From contig WGMB01000001.1 of assembly GCA_016125275.1 (NCBI GenBank), positions 310,001 through 374,000 on the forward strand: a DNA stretch of 64,000 bases, written 5' to 3'. The DNA is from Acidobacteriota bacterium (lineage in GTDB: Bacteria; Acidobacteriota; Terriglobia; Bryobacterales; UBA6623). Positions 31,766 through 40,697 of the stretch are shown here, in pieces. The notes under the pieces are model-generated. The model did no database searches and was not told the origin of the DNA. It worked only from the letters and a program-made list of their open reading frames with translations. The stretch's first letter is position 1; every line of letters starts with the position of its first letter. The position numbers and the translations under genes are program-made.

Positions 31766-33559
31766 CTACTGCGAACCTTGATCGAACAACAGGACCAGAA
31801 CGTTGCTGGTGCGGTTTTCGACCACCAGGGTCACCGCCTGCTGACCGGCGCCGGCGAGCTCGGGCGACAGCTCGATGTTGGCTTGGTCCAGTCCGGGAAA
31901 CTCCGACTGGGGGCCTAGAAACAACAGCTCATGTGATGTTTCGCCCACACGGACTGCGGATTGCACCCCCGATCCGGCCCGAAAACCGGTGCCGAAAAAG
32001 GAGACGAACAGCCGGTCGCCGGGCCCAAAACGGATGGGCGCGGGCACGAACGCCCCCGCTTGGGAGTTGTATGTTCCGAGCAAGCTGACTTGCTGGCGCC
32101 CGTCGGCGCCAACCGTGGTGAGCAGCGCGGCGGGGGCTCCACGGCCGTCTCCGGCGGAGGAGAAGAGCGCGGGCGCCAAGCGACTCACGGTGATCTCGCC
32201 GCGGGCGGCGGTTTCTCCGTTGCGTACGACCTCGACGCCTGCCTTGCCCAAGGCCAAGTCTTCGGGAAGCAAGAAATTGATTTGCGTCGGGCTGACAAAA
32301 ACTAGCTGGGCGGCGGAAGAGCGTTGGAGAATATCCGTCAATATCACTTGAACGCCGCCTAGTTCCGTCGGCAACGGAAGGCTTTCGGCCCCTTTGGAAC
32401 CGGTCGCCAACTCGGCTCCAAACCCCGAAACGAGGGAGCCGGGAGAGGCCGCCGATTCGACAAAACTGGCTGCCGAGACCACTGTGACGTGGTCTACGCC
32501 GAGATGCTTTCGCAGAATTGCGAGTTGGGGCGGGTCTTGGTCGAAGTTGGGGCCCGGCTGAATGGACAGAGGATAATCTCCCCAAAACTCCCCGGCGGCC
32601 CAATAGGTCGCATCCATTTTGGCTTCGTCCAGGGCTGTCAAGAAGCGGTCGAGGGCCTCCAGCCAACCCGGGTCGCCGCCGGGAACGCCGAACTCTCCGA
32701 CGTAGCAGCGCACGCCGTTGCGGGAGCACCACTGCCGGAACGGCGCCAGCCGGGTTGCGCCGATGTCGAGCAGGTTCGGGTTGGCCGCGAGCTCGTTGGC
32801 GAACGTCTGGAGGTAGCGCCCGCTGGCGTCCTGATCGAAGTACAGGTGGGCCTCGTAGGCGACGTTGTCGGCCGGATCGTCGATCCAGGCGGTGGGCCCG
32901 TGCGTCGTTTCCCAGCGCTCGGCGGACGACCAAGAGTCGCCTGCGACCATCACCAGCTTGTCGTCTCCGGTGGCGCGGATGGCCGAGAGCACAGCCTGCG
33001 AGATCGCCTTCCAGTCGGCGGGGCCCATGTCGTGCGGCTCATTCATGAGCCCATAGGCGAGGACCGTATCTTGCTGGGCGAACAACGCGGAGAGCCGTGT
33101 CCAAAGATTGACGAGCGCGGAGCTCGGCACGAGAACCGACCCATTGTAGGGATTATCCAGTACGGCCGATTCCGTGCGCGAGTTCGCGGTCAGCGTATAT
33201 CGGCCGTAATTGTGAATATCCAAGACGACACGGCAATCATGCGCGGAGGCCCATTGAATATTTCGTTGGAGTCCCGCCAGGTATGTTTCGTCGAGGGCCC
33301 CAAAGAGGGTTGGTTGGAGTCTTTCCCAACGGAGCGGTATACGAATCAAGTTGAGCTTCTCCGAGGAGAAGAAGGAGAAGCTCCGCTCACTGTTGAATGT
33401 AAAGTCGACGCCTTCTTGTCCGGGTAGAGTCTCCTCGGAGAATTCCGGTCCGGCCAGCGCGACGCCCCGGCCGAACTGGGCCGGCGCTGCGCTAGAAACA
33501 GCCAGAACAAGGGCGCAGAGCAGAAGGCTCCGGGAGGATCGCGAACGGAAGGAAATCAT
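31766..33559 (-). CDS. Secreted GH5 cellulase-like protein with TIGR03437-like C-terminal domain
   Basis: 597 residues. The signal peptide is SLLLCALVLAVSSAAPA. A glycoside hydrolase family 5 barrel covers residues 30-370, with the acid/base Glu174 in GLMNEPH and the nucleophile Glu289 in VGEFGV; the substrate is probably a beta-1,4-glucan. From about 375 to the end is the TIGR03437-type domain (VSAASF, FVSPTQINFLLPEDLALGKAGVEVVRNGE, GFRAGSG, LGPQSEFPGLDQANIELSPELAG), common in Solibacter-like bacteria and of unknown function. It is transcribed away from the cellulose operon. The same kind of tail is on the protein at 44960-47062 at the operon's other end. The ATG at 33559 begins the best signal peptide; a TTG at 33604 is an alternative. 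Confidence 0.9.
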   Translation of the reverse strand: MISFRSRSSRSLLLCALVLAVSSAAPAQFGRGVALAGPEFSEETLPGQEGVDFTFNSERSFSFFSSEKLNLIRIPLRWERLQPTLFGALDETYLAGLQRNIQWASAHDCRVVLDIHNYGRYTLTANSRTESAVLDNPYNGSVLVPSSALVNLWTRLSALFAQQDTVLAYGLMNEPHDMGPADWKAISQAVLSAIRATGDDKLVMVAGDSWSSAERWETTHGPTAWIDDPADNVAYEAHLYFDQDASGRYLQTFANELAANPNLLDIGATRLAPFRQWCSRNGVRCYVGEFGVPGGDPGWLEALDRFLTALDEAKMDATYWAAGEFWGDYPLSIQPGPNFDQDPPQLAILRKHLGVDHVTVVSAASFVESAASPGSLVSGFGAELATGSKGAESLPLPTELGGVQVILTDILQRSSAAQLVFVSPTQINFLLPEDLALGKAGVEVVRNGETAARGEITVSRLAPALFSSAGDGRGAPAALLTTVGADGRQQVSLLGTYNSQAGAFVPAPIRFGPGDRLFVSFFGTGFRAGSGVQSAVRVGETSHELLFLGPQSEFPGLDQANIELSPELAGAGQQAVTLVVENRTSNVLVLLFDQGSQ

Positions 33560-33671
33560 GACGGACGTCCCGGGCCGACGGTTTCGGTCGGCGCTCTGCC
33601 TCAAAATCGCAGCATAGGTCCGAAGGCTTCATTTGGCAAGGCGGGCCTTGAGAGCGATCGCCGCATGGTTA

Positions 33672-33709
33672 TAGGTGCACCTAGAAGAGTAGTAAGTAAG
33701 TCGTACTTA
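33672..33709. promoter_or_regulatory. Two palindromic sites upstream of the cellulose operon
   Basis: A perfect 12-bp palindrome TAGGTGCACCTA (33672-33683) is followed by TAAGT-CGT-ACTTA (33697-33709), centres about 25 bp apart. They lie in the divergent region between the GH5 gene and the cellulose operon. They look like binding sites for dimeric regulators; the protein is unknown. Confidence 0.45.
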
Positions 33710-33805
33710 TGATGCCTCCGGTACATTCGTACTGAAAGGGGGGTACTCCGAAACCATTGTCAGGGTGTAGAGTGGTCGACATACTGAATTTGAGGAGCGT
33801 TCACG

Positions 33806-34024
33806 TTGCTTATGCGCCGCACGTTTTCCGCAAATTGCACCGGGATTCCCGGCGTGGGGCGGATGCTGGTCCGTAGCGGCCAGGGCGGCTTGGACGCGCT
33901 TCGGGCGAAGTGTTTGAGCGCGCCGGCGATCCGCAGAGAGCCTGAAAAGGCCGGGCCCGGCGCGCTCGGATATTGCGCGGGGCGCGGACCGAAATTCGTG
34001 ACGGCGGCGCACTGCAACCCGTAG
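33806..34024 (+). CDS. Possible small protein (72 aa) upstream of the cellulose operon
   Basis: Low-confidence frame starting at a TTG preceded by GAGGAG with 8 nt spacing (an ATG follows two codons later). Third codon positions are mostly G or C, in keeping with real genes here, but so are those of many spurious frames. The product is basic, with four Cys spread out and a Gly-rich first half (TGIPGVGRMLVRSGQGGLD). No homology recognised. It could encode a leader peptide or be noncoding leader sequence of the cellulose operon. Confidence 0.25.
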   Translation: MLMRRTFSANCTGIPGVGRMLVRSGQGGLDALRAKCLSAPAIRREPEKAGPGALGYCAGRGPKFVTAAHCNP

Positions 34025-34142
34025 AACGTTCCTGAAAAAGAAGGCAAGGCCGCCGCGCCTTGGAGCCAACCGTCACCCGTACGTCGTTGCGGGGCTCAGG
34101 TTGAGTTGTCCGGTGATGACGGCGCCGGCCTGGAGGCTGTAG

Positions 34143-35138
34143 ATGGCGACGAAGATTCAGAACCCGGACGATATCGATACGTTTTTCCACGGTCTGGCGC
34201 TCGAGTCCGACGGCTATCGCTCATTCAGCCGGAGGCCGCCCGTGCGGTCTCAGGAGAACGAGGGCGAGGACGAGCCCGCGTCGACGTCTTTGCAGGCCTT
34301 GGCGCCGCCGGTTCGGAAGGACAGGGAGCTTGCGTCGGAGCCCGCGCCCATCGATTCCACCGGGGCTGATTCCTTCTTTGCCGCGATGGACAACGCCCTG
34401 AGTCGTCCGTCCGCCGCGGGACCGAGGCGTCGCACGGCCTGTCTGCGAATGTACTCCGTCGCTGAGGGCGCCGGCGCCACGAGCCTGACGGCGAACCTGG
34501 GTCGGCTGTGGGCGGGAGAAGGCCGGTCCGTGGCGTTGGTCGACGACGCCAGCGACTCCCTGCTGCCGTTTTACTTTGGCGTCCGTCGGCAGGGGCTGCG
34601 GTTCTCGAGCGTGTTGGTGCAGCAGGGCGCATCCACCGGCGAGGTGCAACTGCTCGCGCGCAATGAATCTGAAGACAGGGTCGATGAGAGTGGGCGCCCC
34701 TGGTATGCCGGCGTGCTGGGGCAGATGGGCGTGGCGGCCGACTATGTGTTGCAGCGGGCGGGACGGCCCGGGCGCGAGACCGCCTCGGAGGGTTCGGGGA
34801 TATCGCTGCTGCTGATCGGCGCCGAGGCAAGCTCTATCTACAAGCTTCCAGCGGCTCTCGAGAGGCTGGGACGGCAAGAGATTCGCCTCGTTCTGACTCG
34901 ATTCCGCCCGGAGCTCGACCTCCACCGTCGGCTGCGGTCTTGGCTTTCGGAACGGTTCGGAGACCGCCTGGCGCCGGTGACCCTGCGCTGGGATGAGGCG
35001 GCGGACTGGGCTTTGACCGCCGGGCGTCCCGTGGTGGACTACGCGCCGAGCTGCCCGCTCAGTGCGGACTACCGGGAGTTGGGCGACTGGTTGGCGGAGA
35101 GCCCGGCCTTTCGGCGGACTGCGGAGACGTTGGCGTGA
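34143..35138 (+). CDS. BcsQ-like protein with BcsR-like N-terminus and degenerate Walker A
   Basis: 331 residues, first gene of the cellulose operon. Residues 6-30 (QNPDDIDTFFHGLALESDGYRSFSR) resemble BcsR, the small partner of BcsQ, with its DDI...F...Y pattern. Residues 30-95 are a disordered linker. Residues 97-331 fit the MinD/ParA-like BcsQ fold (RMYSVAEGAGATSLTANLGRLWAGEGRSVALVDD). BcsQ is an ATPase needed for cellulose secretion, and with BcsR binds the synthase. Here the deviant Walker A motif, normally KGGVGKTT, reads A107-E-G-A-G-A112-T-S: both lysines are Ala, so ATP hydrolysis is doubtful. It overlaps or abuts the synthase gene (a GTG overlapping the stop, or an ATG 12 nt downstream). 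Confidence 0.8.
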   Translation: MATKIQNPDDIDTFFHGLALESDGYRSFSRRPPVRSQENEGEDEPASTSLQALAPPVRKDRELASEPAPIDSTGADSFFAAMDNALSRPSAAGPRRRTACLRMYSVAEGAGATSLTANLGRLWAGEGRSVALVDDASDSLLPFYFGVRRQGLRFSSVLVQQGASTGEVQLLARNESEDRVDESGRPWYAGVLGQMGVAADYVLQRAGRPGRETASEGSGISLLLIGAEASSIYKLPAALERLGRQEIRLVLTRFRPELDLHRRLRSWLSERFGDRLAPVTLRWDEAADWALTAGRPVVDYAPSCPLSADYRELGDWLAESPAFRRTAETLA

Positions 35139-35149
35139 GGAGCGATGCG

Positions 35150-38100
35150 ATGGCGAATGTGAGCGTGCCGACCATGGAGCAGACGAAACCGGAGCCTTCG
35201 GCCAAGCCGGAGCTCTCCACGGGCCGGCGCGGAGCGCGCGATTCCAAGCGCCCGTCGATTCTCAGCGCCCTGGCGTTCCTGGTCTCACTGGTCGCCTTGG
35301 CCGGGTTTGTCACGTTGCCTCTCGATTGGGAGGGGCAGGCCTTGCTGGGGCTGTCACTGTTCGGAGCGGCTCTGGTGCTGTCGAAGCGCCTGGAGGGCTA
35401 TGGAGCCACGCTCACGCTGATGGGCCTGTCCGCGTTCGCCACCATTCGCTACCTCTACTGGCGCCTGACGAACACCTACGACTTTTTGGTGTTGAACAAC
35501 TTTCAGGACAGTTGGCTGAACCTGGCCAGCGTCGGTCTGCTGTTGCTGGCGGAGCTCTACGCGATTTTGATCCTCTGCCTGGGCTACTTCCAGGGGCTGC
35601 GACCCCTGGGCCGCAAGCCGACCCCGATGCCGGAAGACGTGTCGACCTGGCCGACCGTGGACGTCTTCATCCCGACCTATAACGAGCCGGTCGACGTGCT
35701 CAAACCCACGGTTCTGTCGGCGTTGACCTTGGATTGGCCGGCTGACCGCTTCAACGTCTACATTCTCGACGACGGTTCGCGTGAAGAGATGCGGGACTTC
35801 GCCGCCGCCTGCGGGGTGGGCTACATCACGCGCACCGACAACAGCCATGCCAAGGCCGGCAACATCAACAACGCGCTGCGGCAGACCGACGGGGAGTTCG
35901 TGGCGATCTTCGACTGCGACCACGTGCCGACGCGTTCGTTTCTGCAGGTGACGATGGGCTGGTTCCTGCAGGACCCGCGCATGGCGATGGTGCAGACGCC
36001 CCACCACTTCTACTCGCCGGACCCGTTCGAGAGGAACCTGGACGTTTACCGCAAGACGCCAAACGAGGGCGCGCTGTTCTACGGCGTCGTGCAAGACGGC
36101 AACGACTTCTGGAACGCGACTTTCTTCTGCGGCTCCTGCGCGGTGATCCGCCGCACGGCGCTCGAAGAAGTCGGCGGTATCGCCGTCGAAACGGTCACCG
36201 AGGACGCCCACACGGCTTTGCGGATGCAGGGCCGGGGTTGGAACACGGCTTACCTGAAGATTCCACAGGCGGCGGGGCTGGCGACGGCCAATCTGCGCGA
36301 TCACATCCGCCAGCGCGTCCGCTGGGCGCGCGGCATGGCGCAGATTCTCCGCGTGGACAACCCCTTGCTGTCCCGTGGGCTCGCGCTGCCCCAGCGCCTG
36401 TGCTATTTCAACGCCGCGCTGCACTTCTTGCATGCCGGTCCGCGGCTGATCTTCCTGACCGCGCCGCTAGCTTATCTGCTGTTGGGGTTGACGAACTTCT
36501 ACGGCTACTACGCCGCGATTCTCGCCTACGCCATTCCGCACATCCTGCTGGCGACCGTGACGAACTCCCGCATCCAGGGCCGTTACCGCTACACCTTCTG
36601 GAACGAGGTGTACGAGACGGTGCTGGCGCCGTTCATCATCCTGCCGACGCTGCTGGCGCTGGTGAACCCCAAGTACGGCAAGTTCAACGTGACGCCCAAG
36701 CAGGGGTTGGTGGAGTCCGACCGCTTTGACTGGGGCCTCGCGTGGCCTTACCTCGCGTTGCTGGCGCTGAACCTGAGCGGGATGGCGTTTGCAGGCTATG
36801 AGCTTCACGCGGGTTCGGAGAGGCCGGGCGCCCTGTGGATGAACGCCGCCTGGGCGGGCTACAACGTGTTGGTCCTGGGAGTGGCGGTGAGCGTGGCGTG
36901 GGAGAAGAAGCAGCGCCGTCTGAGCTTCCGGCTGCCGCTGCAGGTGAACGCGATGCTGGAGGTCGGCGACGACGTCAGCTATCGCTGCCGCACGCGCGAC
37001 ATCTCCCTGGGCGGCGTCTACGTGACGATGCCGGCCGGAATCCGCTTGGAGCCCGGCGCGCGGGTTCGATTCGCCTTCGCGCTCCACGACGGGTTGCACC
37101 GCGTCAGGGCCCGGGTCCGAGGCTCCGGGGGCCGGGGCGTGCGGGTCAGCTTCGAGGGGCTGACGCTGGACGATGACCAGCAGCTCACTCGGCTGATCTA
37201 CTCGCGGGCCGACGCCTGGATGGATTGGGACAAGGACTATGAGCGCGACCGGCCGTTGCGCAGCTTGGCCCAACTGGCGGGCCTGGCTGTCCGCGGCTGG
37301 CTGCTGATTCCGCGAGCGATTTTCGAGACCATGCGCGGTCCCGACGCCGCCACCAGAAAGCAGCTTCGCAAGCAGCCCGTGCTGCCGGTCGTAGCGATCG
37401 GAACGCTGGCCTTGCTGTCGTGGTTCGCCGCCGCGGGCCGCGCTCAGGTTGCCCCGGAGCAAGGCGATGCGCCGGTGTTCGAGGAGACCGTGGATCTGGC
37501 CTCGCTGGGCCACAAGCGCCCGCTGGCTCTGGAAGGCACGCAGGGCCGCGCGGAGGTGAGCTTCGGCGTCCCCATCACGAAGGTCGTCTCCGAGGCGCAA
37601 CTGTTCCTGCAACTCTATCCGGCGCCGGTGCTGGACCCACGGGTGAACACGCTCGATGTGTCGTTGAACGGCGTGGAGTTCGAGAGCATTCCGACCACCG
37701 GCGCGCTGCGCCAAGGCGTTCTGGTGACTTTGCCGGCGGAACTGCTGCTCCGAGACAACACGTTAACGTTTGCGATCGGCGGGGAGTGCGGCGCGCGTTG
37801 CGAGGGCGCCACGGGGTCGGCTCTGCGCTCGGAGCTGGACCCGGCCACGAGCATCCGCATGCAGGGCCGCATGCTGTCGATCTCGAGCGATTTCCGGCTG
37901 TTGCCGGCGCCGTTCTTCGATCGCTCGACCAGCAGCGCTCTGCACCTGCCATTCGTGTTCGACAGGGCTCCGGACGAGGAGACTTTGGAGGCCGCGGGCA
38001 TTGCGGCGTCGTGGTTCGGGGCTCTGGCTGACTACCGTGGGGCGCGGTTCCCGACGTCGGTGGGGACGATTCCGGCCGGCAACGTGGTGGTCTTCGCCCG

Positions 38101-39544
38101 ATATGGGTCGGAGCTGGCGCAGCAACTGGGCTTCGGCGCGGTCGGCGAGCCGGTCGCCGTGGTCCGGACCAACCCGGGCGACCCCTACGGTAAGGTCTTG
38201 GCCTTCGTGGGCGCTGACGCTCGCGATCTTCGGCTGGGCGTGGTGGCGCTGGCTGCCGGGCGGTTGCCGGCAACGGGATCGACGGCTGAAGTCGCGGGCG
38301 TGGTCGAACCGCAGGCCCTGCCGGCCTACGCGGCGTCACGCTGGCTCGAATCCAGCAGCCGTACCGTGCTGGCGGCGGGCGTTCCGCAGGCGCGCCTGCG
38401 GGTGTATGGCGGCGGCGCCGTCAACGTCTATTTCCGGCTGGCTCCGGATCTCCACTTCGGCGTGCGGAAGTGGGTGAACCTGCACCTGCGCTACCGCTAT
38501 GACGGCCTCGGGGAGAGCCTGTCCGGCCGGCTGAAGGTGCACCTCAACGGCGTGGAGGTCGATCAGTTCCAGGCCGACCAAGCGACCCAGGACGGCGTCG
38601 ACAAAATCATTCACGTGCCGGTCGAGCTGTTGACCTTCAACAACACGTTGACGGTGGAGTTCGGCTTCGACCAGGTGCAGTCCGCCGATGAGGCGCGCAG
38701 CTACCCGGTAGGCGAGGTGCTGCCCGATACAGCTCTGGATCTGGGCGACACGCCGCATTTCGCCGAGCTGCCGCGCCTGGATCTGTTCGCCAACGCGGGC
38801 TACCCGTTCACGCGCTACGCAGACCTTTCGCACACCGCGATCGTGTTGCCGCCGAACCCGAGCATCGAGCAGGTCTCGCTATTTCTCGACCTGCTGGGAT
38901 TCTTCGGTTCGCAGACCGGCGTGCCGGCCTACAAGGCCACCGTTGCGGCCTTCGGCGGAGGCGGAGAGATCCCCGAGGGGATGGACGTGTTGCTGATCGA
39001 CTCTCCGGCCGACCTTGGCGCGTCCGAGCGTTGGCACGGCGAGATGGAGGTGGATGTCGACTCGCATCCGTTCGTGCTCCGCGACGCGGGCGCCTGGGGC
39101 GCTCTGTCGAGCCTTGCGCCGTGGTCGCACCTCCGCGCCGACCGCCGAGCGTTGCGTTCGCTGCTGGCGTCGTCCGAGCTGCCGGAGGCCATTCTGCAAG
39201 GCTTCTCGACCTCGAACGGCGGCACGCGAAACGTGGTCTCGCTGACGACGATCGACTCGGCGAACGTGGAGCCCTTGGGCACGTTGCTCACCGACCTGCA
39301 GCATGCGAACGAGATCTACGGCGACGTTTCCGTGCTCAGCGACGGGCAGTTCCATTCGTTTCAACTCAGCGAGGCGTCTCGTCCCGTGGGCGAGGGGTCT
39401 TGGCGGACCGCCGCCGAGGCCTGGCTTCAGCGGCATGTGCTGCTGCTGGTCGGGATGATTCTGGCGGCGGTTGCGGTGTTCGCGTGGTCGATGCGGCCTT
39501 GGATCGATCGCCACGTGCAGCAGCGGCTCCACCTCGAGGCCTGA
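35150..39544 (+). CDS. bcsAB: Cellulose synthase BcsA-BcsB fusion with PilZ domain
   Basis: 1464 residues. The BcsA half (about 1-740) has several transmembrane helices flanking a family 2 glycosyltransferase: YNEP near residue 181, DCDH (DxD) near 255, TEDAH near 350 and the QRVRW acceptor motif near 388. The PilZ domain (about 590-690) has the c-di-GMP motifs RLSFR (RxxxR) and DISLGG (DxSxxG), so it should be allosterically switched on by c-di-GMP. From about 744 a further hydrophobic segment (VVAIGTLALLSWFAAAGRAQ) begins the periplasmic BcsB half: tandem carbohydrate-binding and flavodoxin-like domains, closing with a membrane helix (HVLLLVGMILAAVAVFAW). Fusion of A and B also occurs as AcsAB in Komagataeibacter. 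An in-frame GTG at 35135 is an alternative start. Confidence 0.94.
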   Translation: MANVSVPTMEQTKPEPSAKPELSTGRRGARDSKRPSILSALAFLVSLVALAGFVTLPLDWEGQALLGLSLFGAALVLSKRLEGYGATLTLMGLSAFATIRYLYWRLTNTYDFLVLNNFQDSWLNLASVGLLLLAELYAILILCLGYFQGLRPLGRKPTPMPEDVSTWPTVDVFIPTYNEPVDVLKPTVLSALTLDWPADRFNVYILDDGSREEMRDFAAACGVGYITRTDNSHAKAGNINNALRQTDGEFVAIFDCDHVPTRSFLQVTMGWFLQDPRMAMVQTPHHFYSPDPFERNLDVYRKTPNEGALFYGVVQDGNDFWNATFFCGSCAVIRRTALEEVGGIAVETVTEDAHTALRMQGRGWNTAYLKIPQAAGLATANLRDHIRQRVRWARGMAQILRVDNPLLSRGLALPQRLCYFNAALHFLHAGPRLIFLTAPLAYLLLGLTNFYGYYAAILAYAIPHILLATVTNSRIQGRYRYTFWNEVYETVLAPFIILPTLLALVNPKYGKFNVTPKQGLVESDRFDWGLAWPYLALLALNLSGMAFAGYELHAGSERPGALWMNAAWAGYNVLVLGVAVSVAWEKKQRRLSFRLPLQVNAMLEVGDDVSYRCRTRDISLGGVYVTMPAGIRLEPGARVRFAFALHDGLHRVRARVRGSGGRGVRVSFEGLTLDDDQQLTRLIYSRADAWMDWDKDYERDRPLRSLAQLAGLAVRGWLLIPRAIFETMRGPDAATRKQLRKQPVLPVVAIGTLALLSWFAAAGRAQVAPEQGDAPVFEETVDLASLGHKRPLALEGTQGRAEVSFGVPITKVVSEAQLFLQLYPAPVLDPRVNTLDVSLNGVEFESIPTTGALRQGVLVTLPAELLLRDNTLTFAIGGECGARCEGATGSALRSELDPATSIRMQGRMLSISSDFRLLPAPFFDRSTSSALHLPFVFDRAPDEETLEAAGIAASWFGALADYRGARFPTSVGTIPAGNVVVFARYGSELAQQLGFGAVGEPVAVVRTNPGDPYGKVLAFVGADARDLRLGVVALAAGRLPATGSTAEVAGVVEPQALPAYAASRWLESSSRTVLAAGVPQARLRVYGGGAVNVYFRLAPDLHFGVRKWVNLHLRYRYDGLGESLSGRLKVHLNGVEVDQFQADQATQDGVDKIIHVPVELLTFNNTLTVEFGFDQVQSADEARSYPVGEVLPDTALDLGDTPHFAELPRLDLFANAGYPFTRYADLSHTAIVLPPNPSIEQVSLFLDLLGFFGSQTGVPAYKATVAAFGGGGEIPEGMDVLLIDSPADLGASERWHGEMEVDVDSHPFVLRDAGAWGALSSLAPWSHLRADRRALRSLLASSELPEAILQGFSTSNGGTRNVVSLTTIDSANVEPLGTLLTDLQHANEIYGDVSVLSDGQFHSFQLSEASRPVGEGSWRTAAEAWLQRHVLLLVGMILAAVAVFAWSMRPWIDRHVQQRLHLEA

Positions 39545-39551
39545 AAATGTT

Positions 39552-40697
39552 ATGTCTCTCCCTTCCCATTTCTGCTGTTTTGCCTTCCTCCTGCTCGCCG
39601 TCGCTCCCGCGCTTGCGTTCGCGGGTGGAGGCTGGCCGCTTTGGGCGGCCTACGTCGATCGCTTCATGACCGACGAAGGCCGTGTCGTCGACCCGCAGGC
39701 CGGCGATCACAGCACATCGGAAGGGCAAGCGTACGGCCTCTTCTTTGCGTTGGTGGCTAACGACCGGCCTGCCTTCGACAGGCTGCTGGCTTGGACCGAG
39801 GCGAATCTGGCCGATGGCGACCTGGGCAAGAATCTGCCGAGCTGGCTGTGGGCCCGCGGCGACGACGACCGCTGGGGTGTACAGGACCCCAACGCCGCCG
39901 CCGATGCGGATGTCTGGATGGCCTACACCCTGCTCGAGGCGGGGGAGCAGTGGTGCGATCCGGCGCTGTCGCTGCGGGGCGCGAAGCTGGCGGAGCAGAT
40001 CGTCGTCCGGGAGGTGCGGACGTTGCCGGGCCTGGGGCCGATGCTGTTGCCCGGTCCGAGAGGGTTCCGGCCCGCGCCCGACGTTTGGCAGCTCAACCCG
40101 AGCTACTTGGCGCTGCAGCCCTTGCTGGGTTTGGCGAGTCGGCTGCCCGCCGGACCCTGGGCCGAGATCGCCGCCAACGGACCGCGCGTGATTCTGGAGT
40201 CCCGTTTGCACGGCTTCGCCGCCGACTGGACCGCTTATCGCAACGACCAGGGTTTCTTGTTCGACCCCTTACCGGTGGCCGCGCCGACGGCTTCGTACGA
40301 CGCGATTCGAGTTTATCTGTGGGCCGGCATGTTGGCCGAAGAGAGTAAGGGGCGGTCCGAACTGCTGGCGGGGCTTGGACGCATGAAGGACTACGTGGGG
40401 GAGAACGGCGCGCCGCCGGCGGTGGTCGGCGCGGACGGAGGGGTCCAAGACCCGAACGGAAGCGTCGGTTTCTCGGCCGCCTTGCTGCCCTTTGTGCAGG
40501 CTCACGGCGACGAGAAGGCGGCAAAGACGCTGCGGAACCGCCTGAGCGCAGAGTATTTCCCCGAGGACGGTCTGTATACGGCCGACCCCGGGTACTACGA
40601 CCACAACCTGGTGCTGTTTGGCCTGGGCTGGAGCGAGGGGCGGTTTGCCTTCGAGGCCAACGGACGCCTGCGGACTCCCTGGAAAGATTCTCAATGA
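39552..40697 (+). CDS. bcsZ: Periplasmic endo-beta-1,4-glucanase, GH8 (BcsZ)
   Basis: 381 residues with a signal peptide (FAFLLLAVAPALAFA). The GH8 (alpha/alpha)6 barrel shows the acid residue Glu57 in HSTSEGQAYGLFFALV, and a DPNAAADADVWMAY motif at residues 112-124 that lines the cleft; the tail QDPNGSVGFSAALLPF and YYDHNLVLFGLGW match the family. BcsZ trims cellulose chains during synthesis and export. It starts 7 nt after the bcsAB stop and its own stop overlaps the start of the bcsC gene by 4 nt (ATGA), so the three are coupled. Confidence 0.94.
   Translation: MSLPSHFCCFAFLLLAVAPALAFAGGGWPLWAAYVDRFMTDEGRVVDPQAGDHSTSEGQAYGLFFALVANDRPAFDRLLAWTEANLADGDLGKNLPSWLWARGDDDRWGVQDPNAAADADVWMAYTLLEAGEQWCDPALSLRGAKLAEQIVVREVRTLPGLGPMLLPGPRGFRPAPDVWQLNPSYLALQPLLGLASRLPAGPWAEIAANGPRVILESRLHGFAADWTAYRNDQGFLFDPLPVAAPTASYDAIRVYLWAGMLAEESKGRSELLAGLGRMKDYVGENGAPPAVVGADGGVQDPNGSVGFSAALLPFVQAHGDEKAAKTLRNRLSAEYFPEDGLYTADPGYYDHNLVLFGLGWSEGRFAFEANGRLRTPWKDSQ

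Larger units (their letters stand above)
33560..34142. other. Divergent intergenic region between GH5 gene and cellulose operon
   Basis: 583 bp with no recognised gene. It contains two palindromic sites (33672-33709, listed separately), AT-richer sequence around 33660-33760, and one short rightward frame with a good ribosome site (33806-34024). A leftward frame of 95 codons (34047 to 33760) has no ribosome site and is not accepted. Promoters for the GH5 gene and the cellulose operon should both lie here; I saw no strong -10/-35 pair. Confidence 0.45.

Noticed and set aside
33760-34047. 95-codon leftward frame between GH5 and the cellulose operon.
   Set aside because: No ribosome site, overlaps the more plausible short rightward frame, and reads through presumed regulatory sequence.
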